Positions 52,139 to 60,738 of a stretch of 64,000 nucleotides of DNA are shown one piece after another; the stretch's first letter is position 1; every line of letters starts with the position of its first letter. The position numbers were made by a program, and so were the translations under genes. The stretch is from Paenibacillus sp. YN15 (GTDB lineage Bacteria; Bacillota; Bacilli; Paenibacillales; NBRC-103111). Below the pieces are notes generated by a model. It ran no database searches, was not told where the DNA came from, and was given only the letters and a program-made list of their open reading frames with translations. Location: the NCBI RefSeq assembly GCF_003285005.1, contig NZ_QMFA01000015.1, positions 78,162 through 142,161 of the forward strand, in the 5' to 3' direction.

Positions 52139-52912
52139 ATGGGATATCCGAATGATATTTTATCGACGCGGGCTGTCATCAAGCATGGATTATATGCGGT
52201 CATCCCCCCTACCGGTCTGGTGAATAATGTGATTCCCGGAGTTTCCGGCTGCAAGGTGAGCATTGTGGCCTCGCCCAAGATGGGAGCGGGCTTCGTCCAA
52301 TATATCATCGCAGCGGAGCCGGGAGCCTTCACAGGCAAGGCGCTGGCGGATGAACCGGAGGTGGAGTCCTTCCTGTATTGCGCAGAGGGAGGCTGCCACG
52401 TCACGGTGGCGGGAGAAGAGCGGGAGCTGACCGCAGGCGGCTATGTGTTCAGCCCGGCGGGAGCAGGGGGAATCCGCTTCAGCAACCACACGGGGGAGGC
52501 GGCGCAGCTTCTTTTGTACAAGCAGCGGTATATCCCTTTGGAGGGGGCCCGGGCGGATATTTGCTGGGGCAATGCCAACGATATTCCCTTCCGGATTTAT
52601 GACGGCATGGAGAATGTGTTCATCAAGGACCTGCTTCCCACGGAGCTGGGCTTCGATATGAACATGCACATTCTGTCCTTTGCCCCGGGGGGCTGCCATC
52701 CCTTCGTGGAGACCCATGTCCAGGAGCACGGAGCGTACATGCTGGAGGGGGAGGGCGTTTATTTGCTGGACGACAAGTGGTCCCCCATCAAAAAGGGCGA
52801 CTTCGTCTGGTTCGGCCCGTATGTGCCGCAAGCCTCCTATGGAGTGGGCCGGGGGCCGTTCACGTATATTTATTCCAAGGATTGCAACCGGGATGTAAGC
52901 TTTGAACTGTAA
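52139..52912 (+). CDS. allE: (S)-Ureidoglycine aminohydrolase
   Basis: The 257-residue bicupin matches AllE/YlbA: GLYAVIPPTGLVNNVIPG at the start, and a C-terminal cupin with GGCHPFVETHVQEHGAYMLEG, whose His and Glu bind Mn2+, then KGDFVWFGPYVPQ. It converts (S)-ureidoglycine to (S)-ureidoglycolate and ammonia, the step after AllC. ATG 52139 is six bases after GGAGG; ATG 52127 lies in the site itself. It is the last gene of the tight allB-allC-allE run; a 345-base gap with inverted repeats follows. Confidence 0.93.
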   Translation: MGYPNDILSTRAVIKHGLYAVIPPTGLVNNVIPGVSGCKVSIVASPKMGAGFVQYIIAAEPGAFTGKALADEPEVESFLYCAEGGCHVTVAGEERELTAGGYVFSPAGAGGIRFSNHTGEAAQLLLYKQRYIPLEGARADICWGNANDIPFRIYDGMENVFIKDLLPTELGFDMNMHILSFAPGGCHPFVETHVQEHGAYMLEGEGVYLLDDKWSPIKKGDFVWFGPYVPQASYGVGRGPFTYIYSKDCNRDVSFEL

Positions 52913-53257
52913 ATGACGGGCGGGATGTGGCTCAAATTACACCCAGGGGAGCTCTAACGGCGGTAGAAGCCTCTATTTCGGCGAAAATGATGCTGGAAAA
53001 AATCTAACGGCGGCCAGAGACGCTATTGGACCGTTTCTCCCTACGGGAAGCCCGATTTTAGTCAAATAACGTCTCCTGCTTCCGTTAGGTTTTCGTCCTC
53101 CTGTTTTGGAGGCGAATAGCGTCTCTCACCGCCGTTAGAAAATCGCGGAGAACCCATGGCCAACCCCCGATGCGAAAATACGAGTGTCGGAGCAGTGTGG
53201 GCGGCGGTAAAACGGCGGAAGCTTTAACCAATTTGAACTGGAAAAGGAGAAAGAACG
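52913..53257. repeat. Intergenic element with two direct and two inverted 24-bp copies
   Basis: A module of the form CTAACGG, then 3-6 variable bases, GAGACGCTATT occurs on the + strand from 52954 and from 53004, and inverted at 53064-53088 and 53115-53138. The inner and outer pairs could form long hairpins. There is no coding capacity. Such CTAACGG-type modules look like a dispersed family; only a genome scan can show its copy number. Confidence 0.75.
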
Positions 53258-54211
53258 ATGCATATTGTGCTGCTGGAACCGCTGGGGATACCCGAGACTA
53301 GAGTCAGGGAATTGGCGAAGGGGCTGGAAGCCTCGGGCCACACCTTCACCTATTACGACACCCGGACGGAGAAGGATGAGGAATTAATCGAGCGTGCGAA
53401 GGACGCTGACGTGGTGCTGATCTCCAATCTGCCGCTGAACCGCAAAGTGATTGAAGCCTGTCCTTCCCTCCAACTGATCTCGGTAGCCTTCACCGGGGTG
53501 GATCATGTGGACCTGGCGGCTTGCCGGGAGAGGGACATCCGGGTGTGCAACGCAGCCGGCTATTCCACCCATGCGGTGGCGGAGCTTGCCTTCGGACTGG
53601 CGATTTCCGTATTGCGGCGGCTTGTCCCCTGCGACAAGGCCACCCGGACGGAAGGGACCAAGAACGGGCTGGTGGGTTATGAGCTGTACGGCAAAACCTT
53701 CGGAATCGTCGGCACGGGAGCCATTGGCCTGAAAACCGCGCTGATCGCCAAAGCCTTCGGCTGCCGGGTGCTGGCCTACAGCCGGAGCAAAAAGCAGGGG
53801 GCGGCGGAGAGCGGCATCGAATATACGGATTTGGATACGCTCCTGCAGGAGGCGGATATTGTCTCCCTGCATGTGCCGCTGACCGAAGAAACCCGGCAGC
53901 TCATCGACGCCCGGCGACTTGGGCTGATGAAGCCAAGCGCAGTGCTGATCAATACCGCCCGGGGACCGGTGGTGGACAATGCCGCCTTGGCCCAGGCGCT
54001 GCGGGAAGGGAAGCTGGGCGGAGCCGGGGTCGACGTATTCGAGATGGAGCCGCCCATCCCTTCGGACCATCCGCTGGTGGGGGCACCCAATACGGTGCTG
54101 GCTCCCCATGTGGCTTTTGCCACCCACGAGGCGATGGATACCCGGGCGCAGATTGTATTTGCCAATGTGGAAAAATGGCTGGCGGCAGCACCCCAGAATG
54201 TGATCTGCTGA
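53258..54211 (+). CDS. D-isomer-specific 2-hydroxyacid dehydrogenase family protein
   Basis: The 317-residue protein has the NAD-binding motif GTGAIG in GIVGTGAIGLKTALIAKAFG, the substrate Arg in NTARGPVVD, the catalytic Glu in DVFEMEPP and His in APHVAFATHE. It belongs to the phosphoglycerate/glyoxylate/hydroxypyruvate reductase superfamily. Within this ureide cluster a natural role would be reduction of glyoxylate to glycolate, or handling of a related 2-oxoacid; that is inference. ATG 53258 follows AAAAGGAGAAAG. Confidence 0.88.
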   Translation: MHIVLLEPLGIPETRVRELAKGLEASGHTFTYYDTRTEKDEELIERAKDADVVLISNLPLNRKVIEACPSLQLISVAFTGVDHVDLAACRERDIRVCNAAGYSTHAVAELAFGLAISVLRRLVPCDKATRTEGTKNGLVGYELYGKTFGIVGTGAIGLKTALIAKAFGCRVLAYSRSKKQGAAESGIEYTDLDTLLQEADIVSLHVPLTEETRQLIDARRLGLMKPSAVLINTARGPVVDNAALAQALREGKLGGAGVDVFEMEPPIPSDHPLVGAPNTVLAPHVAFATHEAMDTRAQIVFANVEKWLAAAPQNVIC

Positions 54212-54236
54212 CAGATAATCGGGAGGAGGAAAATGG

Positions 54237-55490
54237 ATGAAGCTGCTGAGCGAACCGGCTTCGGCCGCCAATATCCAGCGGATTCTGGAGAAGCTGGACA
54301 CCTTTAATTCCGATCCGTCCCGGGGGACCACCCGGGTGCTGTTTACGCCGGTGGAGGTTGCCGGACGGAGCTATATCAAGGAAGAGATGGCTGCCCTGGG
54401 ATTAACCGTCCGGGAGGATGCCATCGGCAATATCTTCGCCGCCCTGCCGGGCAGTGACCCATCCCTTGCCCCGGTCTGGACCGGGTCCCACATCGACACG
54501 GTGCTGCAGGCCGGGATGTATGACGGCATGGCGGGTGTGGTAGCGGGGCTGGAAGCGGTGCGCCTGATCCGCGCTGCCGGAATTACGCCTGTCCGGACCA
54601 TTGAGGTGGTGGTGTACACCTCCGAGGAGCCTACCCGCTTCGGGCTGAACTGCCTGGGCAGCCGCGCGTTGGCAGGGGCCCTCACCCTGGAGGATGCAGA
54701 GCGCCTCAGGGATGAAGAGGGCCGCACCCTGGCGGAGGTGCTGGCGGATTTGGGCTACGACCTGTCCCGCTTCAAGGATATTCCCGTTGCCCGCGGCGCG
54801 GTTCGCGGCGCTATTGAGCTGCACATTGAGCAGGGCGCTGTGCTGGAATCCCTGGGTCTGCCCATCGGGCTGGTCAAAACCATCTCGGCTCCCACCAATT
54901 TTGAGGTGTCCGTCCGGGGCAAGCAATCCCATGCGGGCAGCACGCCCATGCATCTGCGCCATGACGCCTTCCTGGCCTGCTGCGAGATTGCCCTGGAGCT
55001 GGAGCGGCTGGCCAAGGCTTCCTCCAGCCCGGATACGGTGGGCACGGTAGGCAAGGTGGAGGTGGTGCCCAATGCCTCCAACGTTATTTCCGGCCTGGTC
55101 CATTTCTCCATCGATATCCGCGACAGCGACTATGAAACCAAAAGCAGGCTGGTGGCCGGCCTCAAGGAATTCTTCCGGGAGGTGGAGGCCCGCAGGCAGG
55201 TGGAGCTGGACATCCGGCAAATCAACGACGATCTGCCCACCCACTCCGATCCGGCTATTCTGGCCCTTCTGGAGGGGGCCTGCATCAAGAAGGAGATCCC
55301 TTACCACAAAATGGTCAGCGGGGCCTTCCATGATTCCATGATGGTGGGGCGGTTTGCGCCCATTGCGATGATTTTTGTCCCCAGCAAGGACGGCATCAGC
55401 CATAATCCGGATGAATTTACCGAGTACGGCGATATTGCCAAAGGGACGGACATTCTGGCCGAGGCTCTGCTCCGGATGGCGATGGAGTAG
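54237..55490 (+). CDS. M20 family amidohydrolase, candidate ureidoglycolate amidohydrolase
   Basis: The 417-residue protein has the same metal ligands as AllC: GSHIDTV, YDGMAGV, the SEEPTRF pair, ELHIEQG and GISHNP. It is therefore an allantoate/ureidoglycolate/N-carbamoyl amino acid amidohydrolase. The cluster lacks a visible step for ureidoglycolate, and in plants a paralogue of allantoate amidohydrolase performs it, so ureidoglycolate to glyoxylate, ammonia and CO2 is a sensible guess. N-carbamoyl amino acid hydrolysis is the alternative. ATG 54237 follows GGGAGGAGG. Confidence 0.85.
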   Translation: MKLLSEPASAANIQRILEKLDTFNSDPSRGTTRVLFTPVEVAGRSYIKEEMAALGLTVREDAIGNIFAALPGSDPSLAPVWTGSHIDTVLQAGMYDGMAGVVAGLEAVRLIRAAGITPVRTIEVVVYTSEEPTRFGLNCLGSRALAGALTLEDAERLRDEEGRTLAEVLADLGYDLSRFKDIPVARGAVRGAIELHIEQGAVLESLGLPIGLVKTISAPTNFEVSVRGKQSHAGSTPMHLRHDAFLACCEIALELERLAKASSSPDTVGTVGKVEVVPNASNVISGLVHFSIDIRDSDYETKSRLVAGLKEFFREVEARRQVELDIRQINDDLPTHSDPAILALLEGACIKKEIPYHKMVSGAFHDSMMVGRFAPIAMIFVPSKDGISHNPDEFTEYGDIAKGTDILAEALLRMAME

Positions 55491-55540
55491 ACAGACCCGC
55501 TTGCTCTGCATTCCCGCTTTTGTATTTCCCACGTATGCCC

Positions 55541-55628
55541 AAAAAAACCGCCGGCTCCGGGAAGCGGCACCCTCCGTCAGATTCGCTCTGGCGGGGAAGG
55601 TGCGGCTCCCGGTATAACCGGCGGTTTT
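55541..55628. terminator. Large bidirectional terminator hairpin
   Basis: AAAACCGCCGG pairs with CCGGCGGTTTT and further pairs (CTCCGGG/CCCGG, GCACC/GGTGC) extend an interrupted stem. A- and T-runs flank it, so it ends both the ureide genes and the convergent yumC gene. Confidence 0.8.
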
Positions 55629-55655
55629 GTACGTTGTACATTATGAATCCATCAA

Positions 55656-56657
55656 TTAATGAAATTTCATGCTGCTGCTGTGGCCGGGAGAAAGCCGGGC
55701 GTCCGGGTCCAGATACACCTTGGCGTTGTTCACGGCGGTAGGCGCCTCGCCCAGACCCACGGCGATCAGCTTCAGCTTGCCCGGATAAGTGGTGATATCC
55801 CCGGCGGCGAAAATTCCCTCGATGTTGGATTGCATCTTGGTATCCACCACAATGGAGCCGGACTCGATATGGATGCCCCAATCGGCAATGGGCCCCAAGG
55901 AAGAATTAAAGCCGTAATTGACGATAACCGCATCCACCGGCATTTGGGTTTCCTCGCCGGACTTGGTATCCTTAATGGTAACAGCTTCGATGAACTCTTC
56001 TCCGTGCAAGGCAGTGATTTCCTTGGGGGTTACCACCTGCACCCGGGACTTCATCAGCTGCTCCACACTATGCTCGTGGGCGCGGAATTTGTCTCTGCGG
56101 TGAATCAGCGTTACCTGCTCGGCCACCGGCTCCAGCATCATGGCCCAATCCACTGCGGAGTCGCCGCCGCCGCTGACCAGCACCCGCTTTCCTTTGAAGC
56201 TGGACAGGTCTTGAATAAAGTAATGAAGATTTTTCTTTTCGTAACGCCGGGCCTCGGCCAAATCCAATCGCTTGGGCTCGAAGGCGCCTGCCCCTGCCGT
56301 AATGATAACAGCCTTGGCCGTGTGAACCTGCTTGTCGGTTGTAACCTCAAACAGCCGGTCATCCTTTTTGGCCACGTTCAGCACCTTTTCCTCCAGTTGG
56401 ACGGATACCGGGAATTGCTTCATCTGGCTGACAAGGGAATCCACCAGCTCCTGGGCGCGTACCTTCGGGAAGCCCGCTACATCATAGATGTATTTCTCCG
56501 GGTACAATGCAGCCAGCTGGCCGCCCAACTGGGGCATGCTTTCAATCAGTTTGACGCTTGCATGGCGCATGCCGGCGTAGAATGCGGCAAAAATACCTGC
56601 GGGCCCGCCCCCGATTACGATCAAATCGGTCATGTTTTGTACGTTCGAATCATCCAT
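55656..56657 (-). CDS. yumC: Ferredoxin/flavodoxin-NADP reductase (YumC type)
   Basis: The 333-residue flavoprotein resembles thioredoxin reductase but lacks its redox CxxC pair. It has [16 protein letters not shown] for [14 protein letters not shown] for [15 protein letters not shown], and the C-terminal [23 protein letters not shown]. This is the YumC-type ferredoxin-NADP reductase that supplies reduced ferredoxin or flavodoxin. The start ATG 56657 follows GGGGAGC; the frame stays open far upstream, but that part has no ribosome site or family similarity. The C-terminal tail HSSSMKFH is typical. Confidence 0.92.
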   Translation of the reverse strand: MDDSNVQNMTDLIVIGGGPAGIFAAFYAGMRHASVKLIESMPQLGGQLAALYPEKYIYDVAGFPKVRAQELVDSLVSQMKQFPVSVQLEEKVLNVAKKDDRLFEVTTDKQVHTAKAVIITAGAGAFEPKRLDLAEARRYEKKNLHYFIQDLSSFKGKRVLVSGGGDSAVDWAMMLEPVAEQVTLIHRRDKFRAHEHSVEQLMKSRVQVVTPKEITALHGEEFIEAVTIKDTKSGEETQMPVDAVIVNYGFNSSLGPIADWGIHIESGSIVVDTKMQSNIEGIFAAGDITTYPGKLKLIAVGLGEAPTAVNNAKVYLDPDARLSPGHSSSMKFH

Positions 56658-57061
56658 ACTATAGCTCCCCTTTAGAAGTTTGCAATAAATTTCACAATGT
56701 ATCCATTCTAATCCATGTTTTATTATAATGCTCTGGCCTGAAGAAAGAAACCCCAAGCTGCGTTCCGCGGCTGTTTGAAAACCTTCCGATCTGTGTACCT
56801 TGGTATAGGACATGCAGTATTCCTCCGGGCTGCTGGGAGAAGCAAAAGTGCAGGCAGCTTTCCAGGAGGCATAGAGCGCGGAGCTGGCGAACAGGGGGTT
56901 CGCGCCTGGGTTTGTCGTTTGGAGGCCGCGGCCGCAGCGGGAGCGAGGCTCAATTTCTGGAAAATACATGGCCTCAACGACGCTTGGCAGGCATTTATCC
57001 TTGTAAAAATGGCTTTTTAAAAAAAAGACTAGATATTGTTGATTTTTATAGGTTTAATTTG
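56658..57061. other. Intergenic region upstream of yumC
   Basis: No gene is supported here. The yumC promoter must lie near its left end, where a TATAAT-like element (minus strand, about 56722) is visible without a clear -35. The right part becomes very AT-rich. Confidence 0.45.
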
Positions 57062-57076
57062 TGATAATAATCATTA
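57062..57076. promoter_or_regulatory. Possible Fur-type box
   Basis: TGATAAT-A-ATCATTA matches 12 of 14 arm positions of the 7-1-7 Fur consensus TGATAATNATTATCA. It lies between yumC and ndh, about 200 bases before ndh. Both encode redox flavoproteins, so iron control is possible but uncertain. Confidence 0.35.
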
Positions 57077-57204
57077 GATAACTATGTTTTTTGCCTTGAT
57101 AATTTGATGGGATCATTATATGATTTCAGTGCCACAACATGCCGGAGATATTTCCGGAACGTTTGCAGAAGCTAAGGAACAGAAAAACTTCCGATTGTGC
57201 AATA

Positions 57205-57222
57205 ACGTGAGATTTTTCACAA
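57205..57222. promoter_or_regulatory. Possible Rex (NADH-sensing) operator upstream of ndh
   Basis: On the minus strand the site reads TTGTGAAAAATCTCACGT, agreeing with 11 of 14 arm bases of the Rex consensus TTGTGAA-N4-TTCACAA. It is centred about 55 bases before the ndh start, where a repressor would act; Rex represses ndh in Bacillus. Confidence 0.4.
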
Positions 57223-57268
57223 ACAATACCACAGCACTTCAGAACTTTTATAGATGGAAGGGATACCA

Positions 57269-58459
57269 ATGAGCCGAATACCAAGGATTGTAATTCTGGG
57301 AGCCGGATACGGCGGGATTGTGACTGCCATCGGGCTTCAGAAGGAATTAAACTATAATGAAGCCGATGTCACCCTTGTGAATAAGCATGACTACCATTTT
57401 ATTACGACGCATTTGCATATGCCTGCGGCAGGAACCGATAACCCGGAGAATGCCCGGATTGAAATCTCCAAGCTTATCGACGAGTTCAAAATTGATTTTG
57501 TAAAGTCTACGGTGGTTCAAATCCGGCCTTACGACAAGAAGATTATTCTCGAGGACAGCACGCTGTCCTACGATTATTTGGTAATCGGCCTGGGCGGAGA
57601 GCCGGAGACCTTCGGCATTCCGGGGCTTAAGGAGTATGCCCTCAATATCCGCAGCATCAACAGCGTCAGGCTGATCCGGGAGCATATTGAGTACCAGTTT
57701 GCCCGGTTCAAGCAGGAGCCTGACCGGTTGGATTATCTGACCTTTGTGGTGGGGGGCGCAGGCTTTACGGGCATCGAATTTGTGGGTGAGCTGGCCGACC
57801 GGATTCCGGAGCTCTGCCGCGAATTCGATGTGGACCCTGCTTTGGTCAAAGTCTATAATGTGGAGGCTTCGCCTACTGTGCTGCCGGGTTTCGATGCCGA
57901 ACTGGTGGAGCACGCCGTGCAGGTGCTGGCCCAAAAGGGCGTGACCTTCAAGATTGCTACGGCCATCAAGGAAGTGCTGGTGGATGGGGTGGTCCTGTCC
58001 GACGGCGAGCTTATCCGTTCGGCCACCGTTGTATGGGCTGGCGGCATCCGGGGCAACAAGATGGTGGAGGAAGCCGGCTTCGATACCAAGCGCGGACGGA
58101 TTGTGGTGGATTCCACGCTGCGGACGAAGGATTTCGACAATGTTTACGTGGTGGGCGACTGCTCCATCGTGCTGAACGAGGAAGGACAGCCTTATCCGCC
58201 TACTGCCCAAATCGCCACCCAGCAGGGAGAGGTTGCGGCCTATAACCTGGTGGCAGCCATCCGCAATACGCCTATGAAGGACTTCAAGTTTATTAACCGC
58301 GGTATTATTGCGTCCCTGGGCAAGGGAGAGGCGATCGGGGTAGTGGGGGCCAAGAAGCTGAAGGGCTTTATGGCCGCCATGCTGAAGAAAGTTGTGGAAA
58401 TCCGCTATCTTTACAAAATCGGGGGCATCCCTCTCGTTATCAAAAAGGGACGGCTATGA
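57269..58459 (+). CDS. Type II NADH dehydrogenase (YumB/Ndh type)
   Basis: The 396-residue protein has FAD motif LGAGYGG, NADH motif VVGGAGFTGIE, the quinone-site region PTAQIATQQGEVAA and VYVVGDCS, and a C-terminal membrane-binding stretch (MAAMLKKVVEIRYLYKIGG). It passes electrons from NADH to menaquinone without proton pumping, matching the menaquinone genes elsewhere in the window. ATG 57269 follows GGAAGGGAT. Its stop overlaps the ATG of the next small gene. Confidence 0.92.
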   Translation: MSRIPRIVILGAGYGGIVTAIGLQKELNYNEADVTLVNKHDYHFITTHLHMPAAGTDNPENARIEISKLIDEFKIDFVKSTVVQIRPYDKKIILEDSTLSYDYLVIGLGGEPETFGIPGLKEYALNIRSINSVRLIREHIEYQFARFKQEPDRLDYLTFVVGGAGFTGIEFVGELADRIPELCREFDVDPALVKVYNVEASPTVLPGFDAELVEHAVQVLAQKGVTFKIATAIKEVLVDGVVLSDGELIRSATVVWAGGIRGNKMVEEAGFDTKRGRIVVDSTLRTKDFDNVYVVGDCSIVLNEEGQPYPPTAQIATQQGEVAAYNLVAAIRNTPMKDFKFINRGIIASLGKGEAIGVVGAKKLKGFMAAMLKKVVEIRYLYKIGGIPLVIKKGRL

Positions 58460-58722
58460 GACATTGCAGTGTGCAGGTGCGGGGGCTCCTGACCCGGGAG
58501 GAGCTGGACCGGTACAACGCGCTGATGGAGGTAGGGGGATTCCTGGAATCCCAAACCCGGTATGACTTGGCTTACACCGTGCAGCGGGAGGTGGATCTTT
58601 TGATCATGCCCGCCATTGAGCGTCTGAAGGAAAAGAGCCGCCAGCGCGACCGGGATACGGAAGCCTATCTGAACAGCAAGGCAGCCTCGCGGGAAGCGAA
58701 GGAAGACGAAGAGAAAGACTGA
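58456..58722 (+). CDS. Small helical protein coupled to ndh, unknown
   Basis: This 88-residue protein has a MRHCSVQVRGLLTREELDRYNALMEV start, a long amphipathic helix and a highly charged Lys/Glu/Arg-rich C-terminus that may form a coiled coil. I do not recognise a family. Its ATG overlaps the ndh stop (ATGA), so it is translated together with ndh and could modulate the dehydrogenase, but nothing in the sequence proves this. A terminator follows. Confidence 0.72.
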   Translation: MRHCSVQVRGLLTREELDRYNALMEVGGFLESQTRYDLAYTVQREVDLLIMPAIERLKEKSRQRDRDTEAYLNSKAASREAKEDEEKD

Positions 58723-58731
58723 TCCCAACAC

Positions 58732-58776
58732 AAAAAGCCCGCTTTTGGCCGCAAACGGCTGAAGCGGGTTTTTATT
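58732..58776. terminator. Bidirectional terminator
   Basis: AAAAAGCCCGCTT pairs with AAGCGGGTTTTT, with an inner GGCCG/CGGCT pair, between the ndh operon and convergent hemQ. Confidence 0.9.
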
Positions 58777-58793
58777 TTGTTGTTTCCACTAAG

Positions 58794-59540
58794 CTACACC
58801 GTAAACATCCGGTCCAGCTTGGCCTTGTCCAGCAGATTGCCCACGTAGAAGCCGCCGAAGTCCCCGTAACGGGCGCTGGCCTCGTCGAAGCGCATTTCAT
58901 ACACCAGCTTCTTGAATACAAGCGGATCGTCGCCGAACAGCGTGACCCCCCATTCCCAATCGTCAAAGCCGACGGAGCCGGTAATGATCTGCTTGACCCG
59001 CCCTGCATAGCTGCGGCCGATCAACCCGTGGCTCCTCATCATTTCCCGGCGCCGCTCCATGGGCTCCATGTACCAGTTGTCCTGGCCGTCCCGTTTTTTG
59101 TCCATGGGGTAGAAGCAAATATGCTTGGACTTGGGAAGCTGGGGCTTCAGTCTGGCCACAATCTCCGGGTCCTCCATAGGATTGGTGCCCGGTTTGGCCA
59201 TGTAGCTGGAAAGCTCCACCACGGATACATACGAATACGAGGGAATGGTGAAATCGGCAAAGGCCGTCTTTTGAAAAGCGGTTTCCAGATCGTTTATGTC
59301 ATCCAGGGTTTCCCGGAGGTGCATAAATACGATATCCGCCTTTTGCCCGACAATGGAGTAGAATGCGGTGCTGCCGGTTTTGGCCGCTTCCGCCTGGGCG
59401 CATTGGTCCAGGAACTGCTGCAGCTCCTCCAAGGCCTGCCGGCGCAGCTCCAAGGGGGAGGCCTTCCAGGATTGCCAATCGATGCTCCGAAAATCGTGAA
59501 GGGCATACCAGCCCTCCAGGGTTTGAACCGCTTCGCTCAT
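58794..59540 (-). CDS. hemQ: Coproheme decarboxylase (HemQ/ChdC)
   Basis: The 248-residue protein belongs to the chlorite-dismutase-like family. It has TLEGWYALHDFR at the start, CFYPMDKKRDGQDNWY with the catalytic Tyr that initiates decarboxylation, SHGLIGRSYAGRVKQIITGSVGFDDWEWGVTLF with the proximal His region, and YEMRFDEASARYGDFGGFYVG near the end. It converts coproheme to heme b with H2O2 in the final step of the Gram-positive heme route. ATG 59540 follows AGGAGGGATTT. It has a strong upstream promoter. Confidence 0.95.
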   Translation of the reverse strand: MSEAVQTLEGWYALHDFRSIDWQSWKASPLELRRQALEELQQFLDQCAQAEAAKTGSTAFYSIVGQKADIVFMHLRETLDDINDLETAFQKTAFADFTIPSYSYVSVVELSSYMAKPGTNPMEDPEIVARLKPQLPKSKHICFYPMDKKRDGQDNWYMEPMERRREMMRSHGLIGRSYAGRVKQIITGSVGFDDWEWGVTLFGDDPLVFKKLVYEMRFDEASARYGDFGGFYVGNLLDKAKLDRMFTV

Positions 59541-59567
59541 TGAAATCCCTCCTGGCAGATTGTACAC

Positions 59568-59595
59568 ATTATAATCACTATTACATTGTAGACAA
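59568..59595 (-). promoter_or_regulatory. hemQ promoter
   Basis: On the minus strand TTGTCT and a perfect TATAAT are 16 bases apart, 28 bases upstream of the hemQ start. Confidence 0.7.
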
Positions 59596-59703
59596 ATTGA
59601 ATTAAAAGGGCAAACGAACCGGGTACGGGTCCCATGTATGATCCGGCAGCGGGGGTGTCAAGCTAAGGGCATGAAGCCAATCTTAAGAAGAAAGGTGATC
59701 CTT

Positions 59704-60585
59704 ATGCCCATGGCATTCGTCAACGGCACCCGGCTCCATTACCATGTGGAGGGCCGCGGCATTCCTCTTATTTTTATTCATCCCCCGCTGCTGAACCAGG
59801 AGATATTCAATTACCAAAAGGCGCAGCTGTCCGACGCCTTCAAAATCATTACCTTCGATATCCGCGGACATGGCCTGTCCGATGCTTCCCCTGCGGCGGT
59901 GACCTATCCGCTGGTGGTGGAGGATATGCGCCAGCTGCTGGAGCATCTGGATGTGCGGGAGGCGGTAGTGTGCGGCTATTCCACAGGCGGCGGCATTGCG
60001 CTGGAGGCCATGCTGGCCCATCCCCAGACCTTTACCGGCGGCATCCTGATCTCCGCCATGTCCGAAGCGTCGGACTGGTATCTGAAAGGCCGTATCCGCG
60101 CAGCCTCCGGTTTGTCCCGGATAAAGGCCAAACGGCTGCTGGGCGGTCTGGTAGGCTGGGGGAACGCCGATATGAGCCTGACCTTCAACAATTTGTACAA
60201 AGGCGCAGTTCAAGGGGACAGCCGCAACATCCGGCAGTATTACGACTACAGTCTGACCTATTCATGTACGGACCAGCTTTCGTCCATTGAGCAGCCTGTG
60301 CTGCTTTTGTACGGGGAGGAGGATGCGGCCTTCCACCGGTACGCCAGAATGCTGGAGGCGCGGCTGCCGTACAGGGATTTGGTTTTTATCGAAAAAGCAT
60401 CCCACCAGCTCCCCACCAAAGCTCCCCGGACCATGAACCGGATTGTGGAGCAGTGGGTTTCCCGGCGCTTTGGCGGAGCCGCCGGTCGTCCCGGCAGGGC
60501 GGCGGAGGAGGTTGGCACGGTACAGGTACCGGTGTCTGCCGGAGACATCCCGCCGCAGAGAACGGAGAATACCCAGCAGCTGTAA
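59704..60585 (+). CDS. Alpha/beta hydrolase
   Basis: The 293-residue protein has an alpha/beta hydrolase fold: IFIHPPLL oxyanion region, TFDIRGHGLSD, nucleophile elbow CGYSTGGG with Ser, LLYGEEDAAF with the acid and ASHQLPTKAP with the His. The last 40 residues are Pro/Gly/Ala-rich and may be disordered. ATG 59704 follows AAAGGTGAT; earlier in-frame codons lack a site. The substrate is unknown. It is upstream of dnaB but probably a separate unit. Confidence 0.87.
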   Translation: MPMAFVNGTRLHYHVEGRGIPLIFIHPPLLNQEIFNYQKAQLSDAFKIITFDIRGHGLSDASPAAVTYPLVVEDMRQLLEHLDVREAVVCGYSTGGGIALEAMLAHPQTFTGGILISAMSEASDWYLKGRIRAASGLSRIKAKRLLGGLVGWGNADMSLTFNNLYKGAVQGDSRNIRQYYDYSLTYSCTDQLSSIEQPVLLLYGEEDAAFHRYARMLEARLPYRDLVFIEKASHQLPTKAPRTMNRIVEQWVSRRFGGAAGRPGRAAEEVGTVQVPVSAGDIPPQRTENTQQL

Positions 60586-60593
60586 TGTCTTAT

Positions 60594-60651
60594 GCGCCTC
60601 CCGGCCAAGCCTTCAAACCCAAGCGGATGCTTCGGTGATGGAGGCTTTTTG
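60594..60651 (+). terminator. Weak candidate terminator before dnaB
   Basis: GCCTCC and GGAGGC, with a long structured loop, are followed by TTTTT. The loop contains AGCGGATGCTT, which recurs in the repeats between dnaB and dnaI. Confidence 0.4.
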
Positions 60652-60738
60652 GCGATTCTCGAAAACTCTATCTGCGCTGTCGATTCTTGTGATAGAATGG
60701 AGAGTGATCTCTATTGAAACGGGTGGGAGAATAACCGG

